Virus record (IMG/VR): IMGVR_UViG_3300035438_001811
Coordinates: 1 to 64,000 of that record
Reading direction: 5' to 3' (one strand)
Length of the DNA stretch: 64,000 nt
From: a virus
The translations under genes and the position numbers were made by a program. How positions within the stretch are numbered: the first letter of the stretch is position 1; each line of letters starts with the position of its first letter. The notes under the pieces are model-generated. The model saw only the letters and a program-made list of their open reading frames with translations, did not search any database and was not told the DNA's origin. Shown piece by piece: positions 41,301 through 49,548 of this stretch.

Positions 41301-41554
41301 ATACTTTGAGACTGCAATTAGAAACAAATGCAACCCGTCGCTTATCCCTAGAAAAGCAGCAGGATAACAGCGTTGTTGTCTGCGAGGTGACTGGATACGA
41401 TATCAAAACAGCCTCATACACAGCTAAAGCCCCTGATGGCTCGTTAAGGTATTTTAGATTTATTGGTAATGCAACACTGCCAATCGGATCGCAAGTATCG
41501 GTAGTGCTACCAGATAAAGGGCTTATTGGATGGGTTGATACTAAGGCAAGATAA
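41291..41554 (+). CDS. small tail-module protein
   Basis: 87 residues, beta-rich (DNSVVVCEVTGYDIKTAS, RYFRFIGNATLPIGSQVSVV). It resembles a small OB or Ig fold. It is the last gene of the plus-strand tail module before the terminator. Confidence 0.5.
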   Translation: MPLDTLRLQLETNATRRLSLEKQQDNSVVVCEVTGYDIKTASYTAKAPDGSLRYFRFIGNATLPIGSQVSVVLPDKGLIGWVDTKAR

Positions 41555-41584
41555 CAAAAAAGCGGCAATTAGCGCCGCTTTTTT
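41553..41584. terminator. rho-independent terminator
   Basis: AACAAAAAAGCGGC and GCCGCTTTTTTGC pair perfectly around AATTAGC. It ends the tail operon and blocks read-through from the opposite strand. Confidence 0.9.
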
Positions 41585-41589
41585 GCTGA

Positions 41590-41745
41590 TTATTTTTTCT
41601 CAACCCCTTTACCCAAAATACCCATCCCCATAATGCTTAGTCCAAAAGCGACAGACGCATATTCAGGATAGATATTCTTTGAGATCGCTAGCTCGGATGC
41701 ACCAGCGACAACACCCAAAACAGTTAGCCATTGTGTGTTATTCAT
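41590..41745 (-). CDS. 51-residue small membrane protein
   Basis: MNNTQWLTVLGVVAGASELA, then YASVAFGLSIMGMGILGKGV: two hydrophobic stretches and a charged tail, the shape of a small holin. It is an isolated minus-strand gene next to the tail module. Holin is a guess from topology. Confidence 0.5.
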   Translation of the reverse strand: MNNTQWLTVLGVVAGASELAISKNIYPEYASVAFGLSIMGMGILGKGVEKK

Positions 41746-41823
41746 AATCTTTAGATTCAGTAATTACGCCTCTATTTTAGTTAATAATGCGATAATCAGC
41801 GTGATGCTTTCCCTAACGTCGCA

Positions 41824-42513
41824 ATGTCAAGATTTTATATCGCTGTAGCCCCTGCTACACAGTCGCAATCTACGCCAAATAGCGGAGCTAACTCTAATAG
41901 TAATGACGTTCCTATTGTTGGCTTAGGTGGTGCAGGTGTGGTTATTTCCCTTGTAAGTATTTTGATAGGGAAATGGATGCCTTGGGGAGAGATTGCCAAG
42001 CAGTTTGCAGAGGTAAGAACTAGCAAAGTATTGCAAGCTGAAAACCGCAAAGGACAAGAATTAGAAGCGGAAATTGATATTAATCAAGGGTTAGCCGATA
42101 CGGTTTCCCAGATTGCAAAGCACAGCGCAGATTCCTCAGAATTTGTAATCAAAGACTTATTGCATTTAGTAGGCGATGCAATCCAATCCTCAACAGCAAA
42201 TGCTCACTCTACACAGGCATTATCACGGGCAAGCGAATCGCAGGTACAGGCGACGGAAGATTTAATTAAAGCCACAGCCCATAATAGCGAAGCTTTAAAA
42301 GCTTTGAAGGAAGCGATCGCCAGTATCCCGAAAGAGACAGCTTCAGTGATTGAAGTTTACGCTGCTGAATTTCGAGTGGCGTTGGACTTATTGGATGATC
42401 GCCTTGATAGGATTGAGAAAAATCAAAAGCTCTTCTCAACTCAGGTCAAAGAAGAATTTGCATCTGCTTTTTTGGAGTTGAGAAGAGCTTTAAAAGCTAA
42501 AGAGACTGGCTAG
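41824..42513 (+). CDS. membrane-anchored coiled-coil protein
   Basis: 229 residues. A hydrophobic segment (VPIVGLGGAGVVISLVSILI) at about 29-48 is followed by an amphipathic coiled coil (about 70-229) ending LRRALKAKETG. It may be a holin-associated or tail/envelope protein. It converges with the minus-strand membrane module. Confidence 0.5.
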   Translation: MSRFYIAVAPATQSQSTPNSGANSNSNDVPIVGLGGAGVVISLVSILIGKWMPWGEIAKQFAEVRTSKVLQAENRKGQELEAEIDINQGLADTVSQIAKHSADSSEFVIKDLLHLVGDAIQSSTANAHSTQALSRASESQVQATEDLIKATAHNSEALKALKEAIASIPKETASVIEVYAAEFRVALDLLDDRLDRIEKNQKLFSTQVKEEFASAFLELRRALKAKETG

Positions 42514-42739
42514 GATCGAGCCTACAAATCTGCTCATAAATTACGCGCTTAATCAAATAAATAGCGCCGTTTCGCTTATCCTGCGGCGTTTCCTCTAACG
42601 CTTGTTGCGTCATTTTATTTTGCTGCAATTTTATAAACTTTAGAATTACTGATAGGATTGTAAATCCCGCAGGAAACCAGAGCCGCGTCTCTCCCTTCAA
42701 TCTGGACTTTGGAGTAAATGATTCGATCTCTGTCTCCAT
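42497..42739 (-). CDS. small membrane protein, last gene of the module
   Basis: 80 residues from ATG 42739. A hydrophobic stretch (LWFPAGFTILSVILKFIKL) near the N-terminus is followed by a charged C-terminal half. An alternative start lies at 42748. It overlaps the gene at 42697, so the two are coupled. Confidence 0.45.
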   Translation of the reverse strand: METEIESFTPKSRLKGETRLWFPAGFTILSVILKFIKLQQNKMTQQALEETPQDKRNGAIYLIKRVIYEQICRLDPSQSL

Positions 42740-43149
42740 GACCTGCATGATACCTGCATGATCCGCTCTTGTTCTTTGAGCTTGGCTTGTCGCCTAGCAC
42801 AAGCCTCATTTACTCCATCCAACATGGATTTATAGCTGTCGCACTCATTCAAAGCTTGAGTGAGGCTGTTTTGCAAAGCGTCACGCTCAAAAACGGGATC
42901 AAGGATCGGCAATATAAACTCGGCTTGTTTATATGTTGCCCATGCAAAAAAGTCAGATTGCCAATTAAGATTTTCCTGTAAAACACCATCAATACAAAGA
43001 CCGTCATCGGAATAGTGAATCAAATGGAACGTCGTGAGATCGTCACTATTAGTTAGCCATACAGCAAGCTTTTGCCCAAATCGCATTAACTTATCGGCTA
43101 GTACTGCGTCATCATTTCTTTGGAAATATTTATCCACTATATTTATCAT
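42697..43149 (-). CDS. hypothetical protein of the membrane module
   Basis: 150 residues. RFGQKLAVWLTNSDDLTTFH and LIHYSDDGLCIDGVLQ suggest an alpha/beta fold. The C-terminus is helical (DSYKSMLDGVNEACARRQA). It overlaps its neighbours by 20-40 bases. Confidence 0.5.
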   Translation of the reverse strand: MINIVDKYFQRNDDAVLADKLMRFGQKLAVWLTNSDDLTTFHLIHYSDDGLCIDGVLQENLNWQSDFFAWATYKQAEFILPILDPVFERDALQNSLTQALNECDSYKSMLDGVNEACARRQAKLKEQERIMQVSCRSWRQRSNHLLQSPD

Positions 43150-43342
43150 CCATAATCTGTTTGTATCTGATTCGGTCTAGATCTTCCTTGTCCACCGCAT
43201 AGCATCGATCTAGCCACGCGATCTTAACCTCTCTCAATCTGCGATCGCGGTATTCGATCTGCGAGTCCACAAATCTCGCATACCAGCGGAATAAGAATGC
43301 AAAGACGATTAGGGCGATCGAGATTAGGATTAAATCTGTCAT
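43130..43342 (-). CDS. small single-span membrane protein
   Basis: 70 residues. MTDLILISIALIVFAFLFRW is a transmembrane helix followed by a charged cytoplasmic or periplasmic helix. An i-spanin-like role is possible but no second component was found. Confidence 0.5.
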   Translation of the reverse strand: MTDLILISIALIVFAFLFRWYARFVDSQIEYRDRRLREVKIAWLDRCYAVDKEDLDRIRYKQIMDDKYSG

Positions 43343-43490
43343 AGCAGCTCCAAATAGTATCGGTCAGTCTTTTTGTCGTAGTAATAATGGCTAGTTTTTG
43401 GCGTTATTACTATGTTTTGCGGGTTTGGTATTTCCTGTAAGCGGAGATAAAGCTTTAATGCTAGTGCGGGTGTTATTGGGGTTTCTGTCG

Positions 43491-43985
43491 TCATCTTCTG
43501 CACATTGTTCTTTTTCTAAATTGCCAAGGCATTTCCGCATACTGCGAGGGATGCCCCCATCTGCCAAGCCTATGAGCTTTTGCCCTGTTTTGAGCCTTGG
43601 TGTACTGCTCTTGTATATCAGCAGTCAAGTATCGCGGGTCAATCACTGCATAGCCAGCTTTTAGCATTGCTAGATTGATGTTTTTAAAGTTGTGGTATAC
43701 AGTGCCAATCATGTCGCGATCGTAGCTTTTATGCTTGGATGTGGGAACGATGGCAACCCTAGAACCTGTCGGCAAAATTCTATTTAGATATTGAGTCGCT
43801 TCTTTCCCTCCAGCTTGTCTAGATTCGTTGGCATCAATTACAGCATATCTAACTTTGAATTTCTTACCGATGAGTGGCTTCACCCATGAGGTGTCACCAT
43901 CGCAATGTTTGATTATTTTGTATGGCGATCGCCAGTAGTAGAAGTAGCAATATATGAGGATTGAGATCAAGATTAGATAGATCAT
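43491..43985 (-). CDS. membrane-anchored SNase-family nuclease
   Basis: 164 residues. An N-terminal transmembrane helix (MIYLILISILIYCYFYYW) precedes a thermonuclease domain: CDGDTSW, VRYAVIDANESRQAGGKEA, SYDRDMIGTV and AQNRAKAHRLGRWGHPSQYA. The calcium and catalytic elements of SNase are recognisable. It would act on DNA or RNA at the membrane, outside or inside. It overlaps the hydrolase gene by four bases. Confidence 0.75.
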   Translation of the reverse strand: MIYLILISILIYCYFYYWRSPYKIIKHCDGDTSWVKPLIGKKFKVRYAVIDANESRQAGGKEATQYLNRILPTGSRVAIVPTSKHKSYDRDMIGTVYHNFKNINLAMLKAGYAVIDPRYLTADIQEQYTKAQNRAKAHRLGRWGHPSQYAEMPWQFRKRTMCRR

Positions 43986-45172
43986 TGCTTTTTAAATCTC
44001 CCTAAAACCGTTTGTGTATATTCTTTGATCGAAGGATAATCACCGTCCCCATACTTTTGAGGAGTAGGATTATCGTACAAAGTAGGATCGCCGCTATACC
44101 ACATAGACGCTACTTTGCGGATTTGCTGATCCGTATTTGACGCTGTTTTTGCTGTGATTTCCAAATACTCAGTCAGCTTGCAATCAATAATTTTGACTTG
44201 CTTGTCTTTGGACTCAATAAATTCCTTTTCGGTTAGCGGTTTACCTAAACACTGAGTAGACCACTCTTTTATATTTTCAGGCATCACTTGACCATATCCA
44301 AGGGCATTACTGTGCGGATTAATAGCGCTTGGATTGTGGTTTGATTCTTGCCCTGCGATCGCGTTGCGTAAGCGCTCTACGATTGGTTTATTATTAGTGC
44401 TAGTTTCATACCATTTACCCTGTAGAGTGCTAATTACAAAGCCTCTAGGAGGATCTATCCATTGACCATTTTGCTTTATACCAAAATGTAAATGAGGGGC
44501 AGTACTAGCGCCCGTATTACCAGTTTTTGCGATCATTGCACCGATAGGATGGCGACCTGAATAGCAAGCCTCCAAGTGGAATAGGGCTATTTCGTATTCT
44601 GGCAATAATGGCGAAGTTACCCAAGCTGCAATCCCTTCGGGTGGATTGCCGATATTTAAGGGGCAAGCTACATCGACGTATCCTTCGCTAAAGGCAAGAT
44701 TAGGACTAGGCTTACCGATTGCATATAGGGGCGTTCCTACAGGTGTATTTAAGTCCACGCCTTTATGATCGGTAGAACATTCGGCGCATGGCTTATCACG
44801 TAATCCGAAAGCAGATGTAACTTCCCATTGCAATACCTTTTCACCAACTTTTAAAGGGGCATTAAAGTCTTTATCAGTTGCATCGATTTTGAGATTGGTT
44901 TCGAGCGATGACTTATCAAATACTGGTAAATTTAAAGCTCTCCATCCCCATTCTGCAAAGCTGTTAAATGGCTGGATAACTACAAAAGAAAGTAAAACAC
45001 CTGAAACTATAAGCCTTGCAGCGTTATTTATTTGTAGTTGTCTTTCCGCCTGTGATAAGACTTGGTGCTGATACTCTGGTAGGCATATCTCGATCAGCGA
45101 TTCCATCTGTTTCTTTGGATGTGCGCTTTTTAGTGTTGGTGAGCGATTGTGGTGCTGATTGGCTAAAGTCAT
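43982..45172 (-). CDS. M23 peptidase plus lytic transglycosylase hydrolase
   Basis: 396 residues. After a hydrophobic segment (ARLIVSGVLLSFVVIQPF, about 52-70), an M23 domain shows TDHKGVDLNTPVG (HxxxD) and APHLHFG (HxH). It is followed by an SLT-like domain (AIAGQESNHNPSAINPHSNA with catalytic Glu, LGYGQVMPE). Two peptidoglycan activities in one protein suit a channel, conjugation or lysis role. The start (45172 or 45106) lies inside the upstream gene; both overlap it. Confidence 0.8.
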   Translation of the reverse strand: MTLANQHHNRSPTLKSAHPKKQMESLIEICLPEYQHQVLSQAERQLQINNAARLIVSGVLLSFVVIQPFNSFAEWGWRALNLPVFDKSSLETNLKIDATDKDFNAPLKVGEKVLQWEVTSAFGLRDKPCAECSTDHKGVDLNTPVGTPLYAIGKPSPNLAFSEGYVDVACPLNIGNPPEGIAAWVTSPLLPEYEIALFHLEACYSGRHPIGAMIAKTGNTGASTAPHLHFGIKQNGQWIDPPRGFVISTLQGKWYETSTNNKPIVERLRNAIAGQESNHNPSAINPHSNALGYGQVMPENIKEWSTQCLGKPLTEKEFIESKDKQVKIIDCKLTEYLEITAKTASNTDQQIRKVASMWYSGDPTLYDNPTPQKYGDGDYPSIKEYTQTVLGRFKKQ

Positions 45173-45536
45173 AATCTAAAGTCTTATTAAATTTAAGGTT
45201 TAATTCTTTTCCTGATTCAGTAACCCATTTAAACCCTGTGGCGGTTTGACAGTAAGAGTTACCTAGCAATGCGGCGATCGCATCAGGATCGGTTAGTTGT
45301 CTTAAAGTTCTAATCTGATTAAGGGTAACTGGCTTTGTCTGCGAGGGTTTTGTGAGACAGCCTTTGTCGTTACCTTTTAATATCTCTGCAAATTGTGGCG
45401 GCGTGATATTTGGGAGTGCGTTTCTAATGTCGCTGGTATCGGCTAACGTCATGTAGCCTTGCTTCGATAAGTCAGCAATGATCGCCACAACGGATAGGGA
45501 TAATATTAATGTTGTGGCGATCGCTGATTTACGCAT
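45024..45536 (-). CDS. exported or membrane-anchored protein of the module
   Basis: 170 residues. An N-terminal hydrophobic segment (TTLILSLSVVAIIADLS) is a signal or anchor. NITPPQFAEILKGNDKGCLT and a second Cys follow. The C-terminus overlaps the hydrolase N-terminus by about 150 bases. No family recognised. Confidence 0.5.
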   Translation of the reverse strand: MRKSAIATTLILSLSVVAIIADLSKQGYMTLADTSDIRNALPNITPPQFAEILKGNDKGCLTKPSQTKPVTLNQIRTLRQLTDPDAIAALLGNSYCQTATGFKWVTESGKELNLKFNKTLDYDFSQSAPQSLTNTKKRTSKETDGIADRDMPTRVSAPSLITGGKTTTNK

Positions 45537-45541
45537 GAGGT

Positions 45542-46009
45542 TTAGTTATCCACAAATACGACTTTAGCCTTGGGAACTAGATCGGGGCGGCGCTCGGCAT
45601 TCTCAGTATTCGCTTTGATTTGGCGCTCTTGAACCGCTTCTAAGGAAGTTCCAGCAAAGCCGCGAACTCCTACGACGGTATTGTTGATTAGAGCGTTAAA
45701 CTCTCCGCCAGCTTCTTTTTCTGTCAAGATTTTAGGGTTATTTCTAAACGCTGCAACAGGTGTCACAAACACCAATGGACGGAATATAAACCAAACCACA
45801 ATACAAAAAAGAGAGAAGCTGAAAGGATAAAACCATAGCAGCTTAAAGCCAGATTTAAACCAAACCCAAATACCAGATCGAGTATTGCAATTGACTGCAT
45901 ACACAGGGCGATCGCTGGTAGTTCCTACTTCTAGTTTTCCGTCCATATCAGGATCGAGATCGCGCATGTTTGTAGCGCGATTTTCGTAACGTGTCATTTG
46001 TCCTTTCAT
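45542..46009 (-). CDS. membrane protein of the module
   Basis: 155 residues, with a hydrophobic segment (LLWFYPFSFSLFCIVVWFIF, about 60-80) and a C-terminal basic domain. TAATG overlap with the ATPase stop shows coupling. Unknown family; possible scaffold for the ATPase. Confidence 0.5.
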   Translation of the reverse strand: MKGQMTRYENRATNMRDLDPDMDGKLEVGTTSDRPVYAVNCNTRSGIWVWFKSGFKLLWFYPFSFSLFCIVVWFIFRPLVFVTPVAAFRNNPKILTEKEAGGEFNALINNTVVGVRGFAGTSLEAVQERQIKANTENAERRPDLVPKAKVVFVDN

Positions 46010-47169
46010 TATGCAGATCTCCTTAATGGGATAACGTTGTCTAGGATTGGCTCATCAATTGGAGCCTGATTAGGTTTAGTGATTTGCGGAATAATTTCAA
46101 GTCTTGCGCCTTTACCGTGTTCTTGAACTAAAGCAAAGCGACAGCCTGATTTATAAAGTTGATCGGCTTCTGCGTGAAGCTCTGCACGATCGCTAAACGG
46201 ATAATGCTTCTCATTGCTAAGTACCTTTAAAGCAGCTTTACCAACAGAAACCCGAACGAGTTGATCGAAGTCTGTAGGAGATAAGCCGACTTCACCAGAT
46301 ACAGGCGATTGACCTAATAGAATCACATAGCATCGAAGCTCAGCGCCAACCTTAATCAGCTTGCGAAGCAATGAAAGAGCTTTATTTTTATACTCCTCAT
46401 AAATCCAATCCCACTCATCAATAATGAAAAAGATTGGGGATGCTTCACTTGGTACAAAATTGGGGTCTTGCTGCCTTGAAATCATTTCTTTGCAGAATAA
46501 TTCAAGCGCTTGCAAGGCTTTATCAATGGATGAGCAGAAAGGGATGATCGACCAGCTTGGTTGTGCTACTAAGTACTTAGGATCTATCAAAAGATACTCA
46601 GCATCGGTAACACCTAACGAATCAATAATTTGACCCATTACATACTCAGCTAAAGTCGTTTTACCCGATTGCGTAACTCCATCAAACTTATAATGTTGAC
46701 GTTTTAAAATATTTGAGCTATCAACAATCATTTCGTTTATCCAATTGCCTGTTAAATCTCGCATAGGGCGATCGTCAACAGATCGAGGGGCTTTAGCTTG
46801 TGTTTGTGGATTAGCACGGTTAACAGCTACATTTTTAATACTGTTGTTAATTACTACAGGTTGAGATTGCACTTGTTGAGGCTGTTGAAATACTGCTTGC
46901 TGTGCAGGCATCTCTATCAAAGGCTTATCGCTAAGTTCTTTGACCATGAATCCAAACGATACAAGCGCTGCAAGCCCTGTCACTCCCATCAAAGCAGGAT
47001 TGTTATAGCTGCGAGAGTTAAGCTCTAGCGCCTGTTTGTTGATTGCATACTGTTCTAAAACCTGACCTAATTCAGCACGGTTTTGCACTACATAAGGCAT
47101 AGGATTAGCCAGAATCGCAGTAGCAATGCAGCTAGAAAAGAAGCTCAGACCATAAGCTAGGGCTTTCAT
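46009..47169 (-). CDS. FtsK/HerA-like membrane ATPase
   Basis: 386 residues. Two hydrophobic segments near the N-terminus (about 1-22 and 61-76), then Walker A GVTQSGKT (164-171) and Walker B FFIIDEWDW with D251 and E252. PSEASPIFFII and LLGQSPVSGE belong to the same P-loop ATPase core seen in DNA-pumping FtsK/HerA/TraD proteins. It probably forms a ring at the membrane. It overlaps the next start by one base and the previous stop by four (ATGA). Confidence 0.75.
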   Translation of the reverse strand: MKALAYGLSFFSSCIATAILANPMPYVVQNRAELGQVLEQYAINKQALELNSRSYNNPALMGVTGLAALVSFGFMVKELSDKPLIEMPAQQAVFQQPQQVQSQPVVINNSIKNVAVNRANPQTQAKAPRSVDDRPMRDLTGNWINEMIVDSSNILKRQHYKFDGVTQSGKTTLAEYVMGQIIDSLGVTDAEYLLIDPKYLVAQPSWSIIPFCSSIDKALQALELFCKEMISRQQDPNFVPSEASPIFFIIDEWDWIYEEYKNKALSLLRKLIKVGAELRCYVILLGQSPVSGEVGLSPTDFDQLVRVSVGKAALKVLSNEKHYPFSDRAELHAEADQLYKSGCRFALVQEHGKGARLEIIPQITKPNQAPIDEPILDNVIPLRRSA

Positions 47170-47876
47170 TTGGCTTTACCTCCGTACATTTCAGAGGCGA
47201 TCGCATTGTCGCTTTGCTGTAAAATACTCACTCGCAATTCCATCTCTTTAATAATCGCGGCGCTCGTAACATTTGGAGTAAATGGCACTGGTTGAGAGCC
47301 ATCTAAGGCTATACGAGCTGCCTTAATCTCAAATAAAGCATGATTAGCTTTAGTCCAATCACGGGAAAGCGCCGCCATTTCATACCGCTTTTGCTGTTCT
47401 GGGATAAACACAGAAATAAAACAAGCTTGCTGATATGGGGATCTAAAGCAAGCGCTATTTTTGTCAGCAATTTGGCGATTAGCTTCGATCAAAATTGCTT
47501 GGCTGCGCTCGTTTAGCATTGCCTGAGTAACTTCATCTATCTTTAGATCGGTTGCGATCTTGATATCCGAGAGACTGGCTTTGCTGTTTTCCAAGATAAC
47601 TTGATTAACTTGCTGTGAGCTTGGCGCTACGTTTTGCAATGGCGCGATTTTGATCGGTGCATCGGTATTAATAGCAGTGCTACGCATAGCTAATGCACCG
47701 ATGACCAACAAGGCGATCGCGCCCAATCCACCAAAAATAACGCGAGGATTTACCAACTGATACTGATTACCTTGCCCTTGGTATTGGTAAGGATTGACAG
47801 CAACAAGAGGAGCCTCAGTATTTGATTGTGCTGTGAATTGTTGCTGTTGAATCGTATCAGTGTGGTAATAGTCCAT
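47166..47876 (-). CDS. single-span membrane protein of the module
   Basis: 236 residues. A Gln-rich N-terminus, then a transmembrane helix (IFGGLGAIALLVIGALAM, about 49-66) and an extracytoplasmic helical region. It resembles ATPase-associated membrane subunits by layout only. Confidence 0.5.
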   Translation of the reverse strand: MDYYHTDTIQQQQFTAQSNTEAPLVAVNPYQYQGQGNQYQLVNPRVIFGGLGAIALLVIGALAMRSTAINTDAPIKIAPLQNVAPSSQQVNQVILENSKASLSDIKIATDLKIDEVTQAMLNERSQAILIEANRQIADKNSACFRSPYQQACFISVFIPEQQKRYEMAALSRDWTKANHALFEIKAARIALDGSQPVPFTPNVTSAAIIKEMELRVSILQQSDNAIASEMYGGKAK

Positions 47877-47881
47877 GGTGT

Positions 47882-48238
47882 TTACGCCGCCTTGAGTGCT
47901 AGCTGTGCTGATTGGGGTAATTGGTTCATCGTCAAATCGAAAGCCAGCGTTTCTGGCTCGAAGGAACCGAAAAAATCTTCTAACCCTGCGTTAGCATCTG
48001 CCAAAATATCGGGCATTGATTGCACTGTTTCCAGCATGATTTTTTGTGATGCGGTCTTTTTGATTGCTGCCATCATCGGGTTAGAAACAGAGGTAGACAA
48101 AGCGCCGATCTGATCTGACGTTTGCTGCTTTAGTTCATCAGCAGTTAGAGCGACACTTTGTTTGTTGCTTGGCTTGCGAGTCTTTTTAGGCTCGGTTGAT
48201 TGCCCTTGCTTCATCGCTTCTTTTTCTTGCTCAGTCAT
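47882..48238 (-). CDS. hypothetical protein
   Basis: 118 residues, soluble, with a Lys-rich N-terminus (GQSTEPKKTRKPSNKQSV) and an acidic, helical C-terminal half. It overlaps the upstream gene by eight bases. Function unknown. Confidence 0.5.
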   Translation of the reverse strand: MTEQEKEAMKQGQSTEPKKTRKPSNKQSVALTADELKQQTSDQIGALSTSVSNPMMAAIKKTASQKIMLETVQSMPDILADANAGLEDFFGSFEPETLAFDLTMNQLPQSAQLALKAA

Positions 48239-48500
48239 TAGATAATTTCTCCATAATATTTGTGTAATTTCTTTTCCCTGCTGAAGCTGTAAAACCTCTA
48301 GCTCTTAATGCTTTACCAGCAGCATAAGCGGCTACTAGTCTTGCTTTTGATTCGGTAAACGGGGCTTTAATACCATGCTGATAAGCACGGTTTTTAAAAG
48401 TGCCAAAGGGAATCCCGAAATAATCCGCCCAACACCTTAAAGACTGCTCTATTTCAATTGTTTTACCTCCTTTTAAGTAAGTGTCTGATGGGATGTCCAT
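48231..48500 (-). CDS. small HTH-like protein, first gene of the module
   Basis: 89 residues. QSLRCWADYFGIPFGTFKNR, then AYQHGIKAPFTESKARLVAA, looks like a helix-turn-helix. It is transcribed divergently from the RHH gene at 48590 over a palindromic operator. Confidence 0.5.
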   Translation of the reverse strand: MDIPSDTYLKGGKTIEIEQSLRCWADYFGIPFGTFKNRAYQHGIKAPFTESKARLVAAYAAGKALRARGFTASAGKRNYTNIMEKLSND

Positions 48501-48527
48501 TGGATGTCTGATGAGACATTAACAAAA

Positions 48528-48545
48528 TACTACAGTGCTGTAGTA
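48528..48545. promoter_or_regulatory. palindromic operator
   Basis: TACTACAG-TG-CTGTAGTA is a perfect 8-base inverted repeat in the divergent intergenic region. GGATGTC occurs twice just upstream on the same strand. Confidence 0.55.
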
Positions 48546-48589
48546 AATACTGTCAAGTGTTAATATTAAATTTGTTTCTGAGGAACTAT

Positions 48590-48802
48590 ATGAGTGTGCC
48601 GCGATCGTTTAGATTTGATGACGATGTTTATTTAGCATTGTCTTTTAGCCTTATAGAAAAAAAGAAGGCTGGAGAAAAAATAGATTTTACTCAGCTAGTA
48701 AACGAAATCATTAGATCGGCTATGCCCATTAGTCTGTGGGATGATTTAGCCAAAAGGGTTGAAAACCTAGAAGAAAAAGTACTCAAATTAGAAGAGAAAT
48801 AA
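48590..48802 (+). CDS. RHH-type DNA-binding protein
   Basis: 70 residues from ATG 48590, preceded by GAGGAAC. SVPRSFRFDDDVYLALSF, then KIDFTQLVNEIIRSAM, is a ribbon-helix-helix with a coiled-coil tail. It resembles plasmid copy-control or relaxosome regulators and may bind the palindrome at 48528. Confidence 0.55.
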   Translation: MSVPRSFRFDDDVYLALSFSLIEKKKAGEKIDFTQLVNEIIRSAMPISLWDDLAKRVENLEEKVLKLEEK

Positions 48803-49009
48803 ATGCCCCTAGCCTACGAATTAACCGAATACCAAGTGCAGCAAACATATCCCGAATTGCTGGCAAATACTCATGATGTGCGATCGCTAAAAGGTTGCCA
48901 CAATTGCAGATTTAATAATTGGCGGTTATGCACCAAAGTGCCGCCACGGGATAGCGCTAGTTTCTACACTGCTAATGATTGCCACGATTGGCAAAACAAA
49001 AGTGCTTAA
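48803..49009 (+). CDS. cysteine-rich small protein
   Basis: 68 residues (MPLAYELTEYQVQQTYPELL). GCHNCRFNNWRLCTKVPPRD and NDCHDW give five cysteines, probably metal binding. It starts directly after the RHH stop and ends before the terminator at 49012. Confidence 0.5.
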   Translation: MPLAYELTEYQVQQTYPELLANTHDVRSLKGCHNCRFNNWRLCTKVPPRDSASFYTANDCHDWQNKSA

Positions 49010-49011
49010 AA

Positions 49012-49047
49012 TAAAAAAAGCTAGTAGATATTCTCTACCAGCTTTTT
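49012..49047. terminator. bidirectional terminator
   Basis: AAAAAAAGCTAGTAGA and TCTACCAGCTTTTTTT form a stem around TATTC, with one mismatch. It is placed between convergent genes. Confidence 0.8.
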
Positions 49048-49548
49048 TTATTTCTGCTTAAACGGTCTACCACGTTTTACAGTACCGTCACCGCTTCGGC
49101 TTTTCTTACAATGCTTGCAAATCCATTGCTGGATGCCTTTGCGTTTGCCGTTGCGTAGCCAATGATGATCGCACTCAGTAAACTCAAAGAACTCAATCTT
49201 AAAATTAAGCTTTTGACTGTAAGGCGCGATTACACGATCATCATCACACTTAAATAGATCGTTACTTGCCGATGGCGCTATCCCATCGCGGTAACTAACC
49301 GTTATATGCGGGTTAGTCTTATGAGGGATATTGTCAGGCATCAGTACAGCGATCGCTTGGATATCTTTGTTCCAGAGATTTGCGATCGCTGTTGCTTCAA
49401 ACTCAGTATTGATCAGGTGCTGATACTGAGTTTTGTCCACATCATAAAACAGGGTTATATGGTGTGGAGTGCCGTTCGGGAATATTGGCAGTACTGCGAT
49501 CGGCTGTTGCAGTACTGCCCAGAGGATCCCGCGCATTACCAGCGCCAT
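49048..49548 (-). CDS. 2H-phosphoesterase fused to a zinc ribbon
   Basis: 166 residues. Two HxT motifs (HIT at 30-32 and 81-83) in the contexts HHITLFY and NPHITVSY are the signature of the 2H phosphoesterase superfamily, whose members hydrolyse cyclic nucleotides, 2'-5' bonds or RNA ends. A C-terminal ribbon (ECDHHW, WICKHCKK) and KRGRPFKQK follow. Some phage members of this superfamily counter cyclic-oligonucleotide defences; whether this one does is unknown. Confidence 0.6.
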   Translation of the reverse strand: MALVMRGILWAVLQQPIAVLPIFPNGTPHHITLFYDVDKTQYQHLINTEFEATAIANLWNKDIQAIAVLMPDNIPHKTNPHITVSYRDGIAPSASNDLFKCDDDRVIAPYSQKLNFKIEFFEFTECDHHWLRNGKRKGIQQWICKHCKKSRSGDGTVKRGRPFKQK

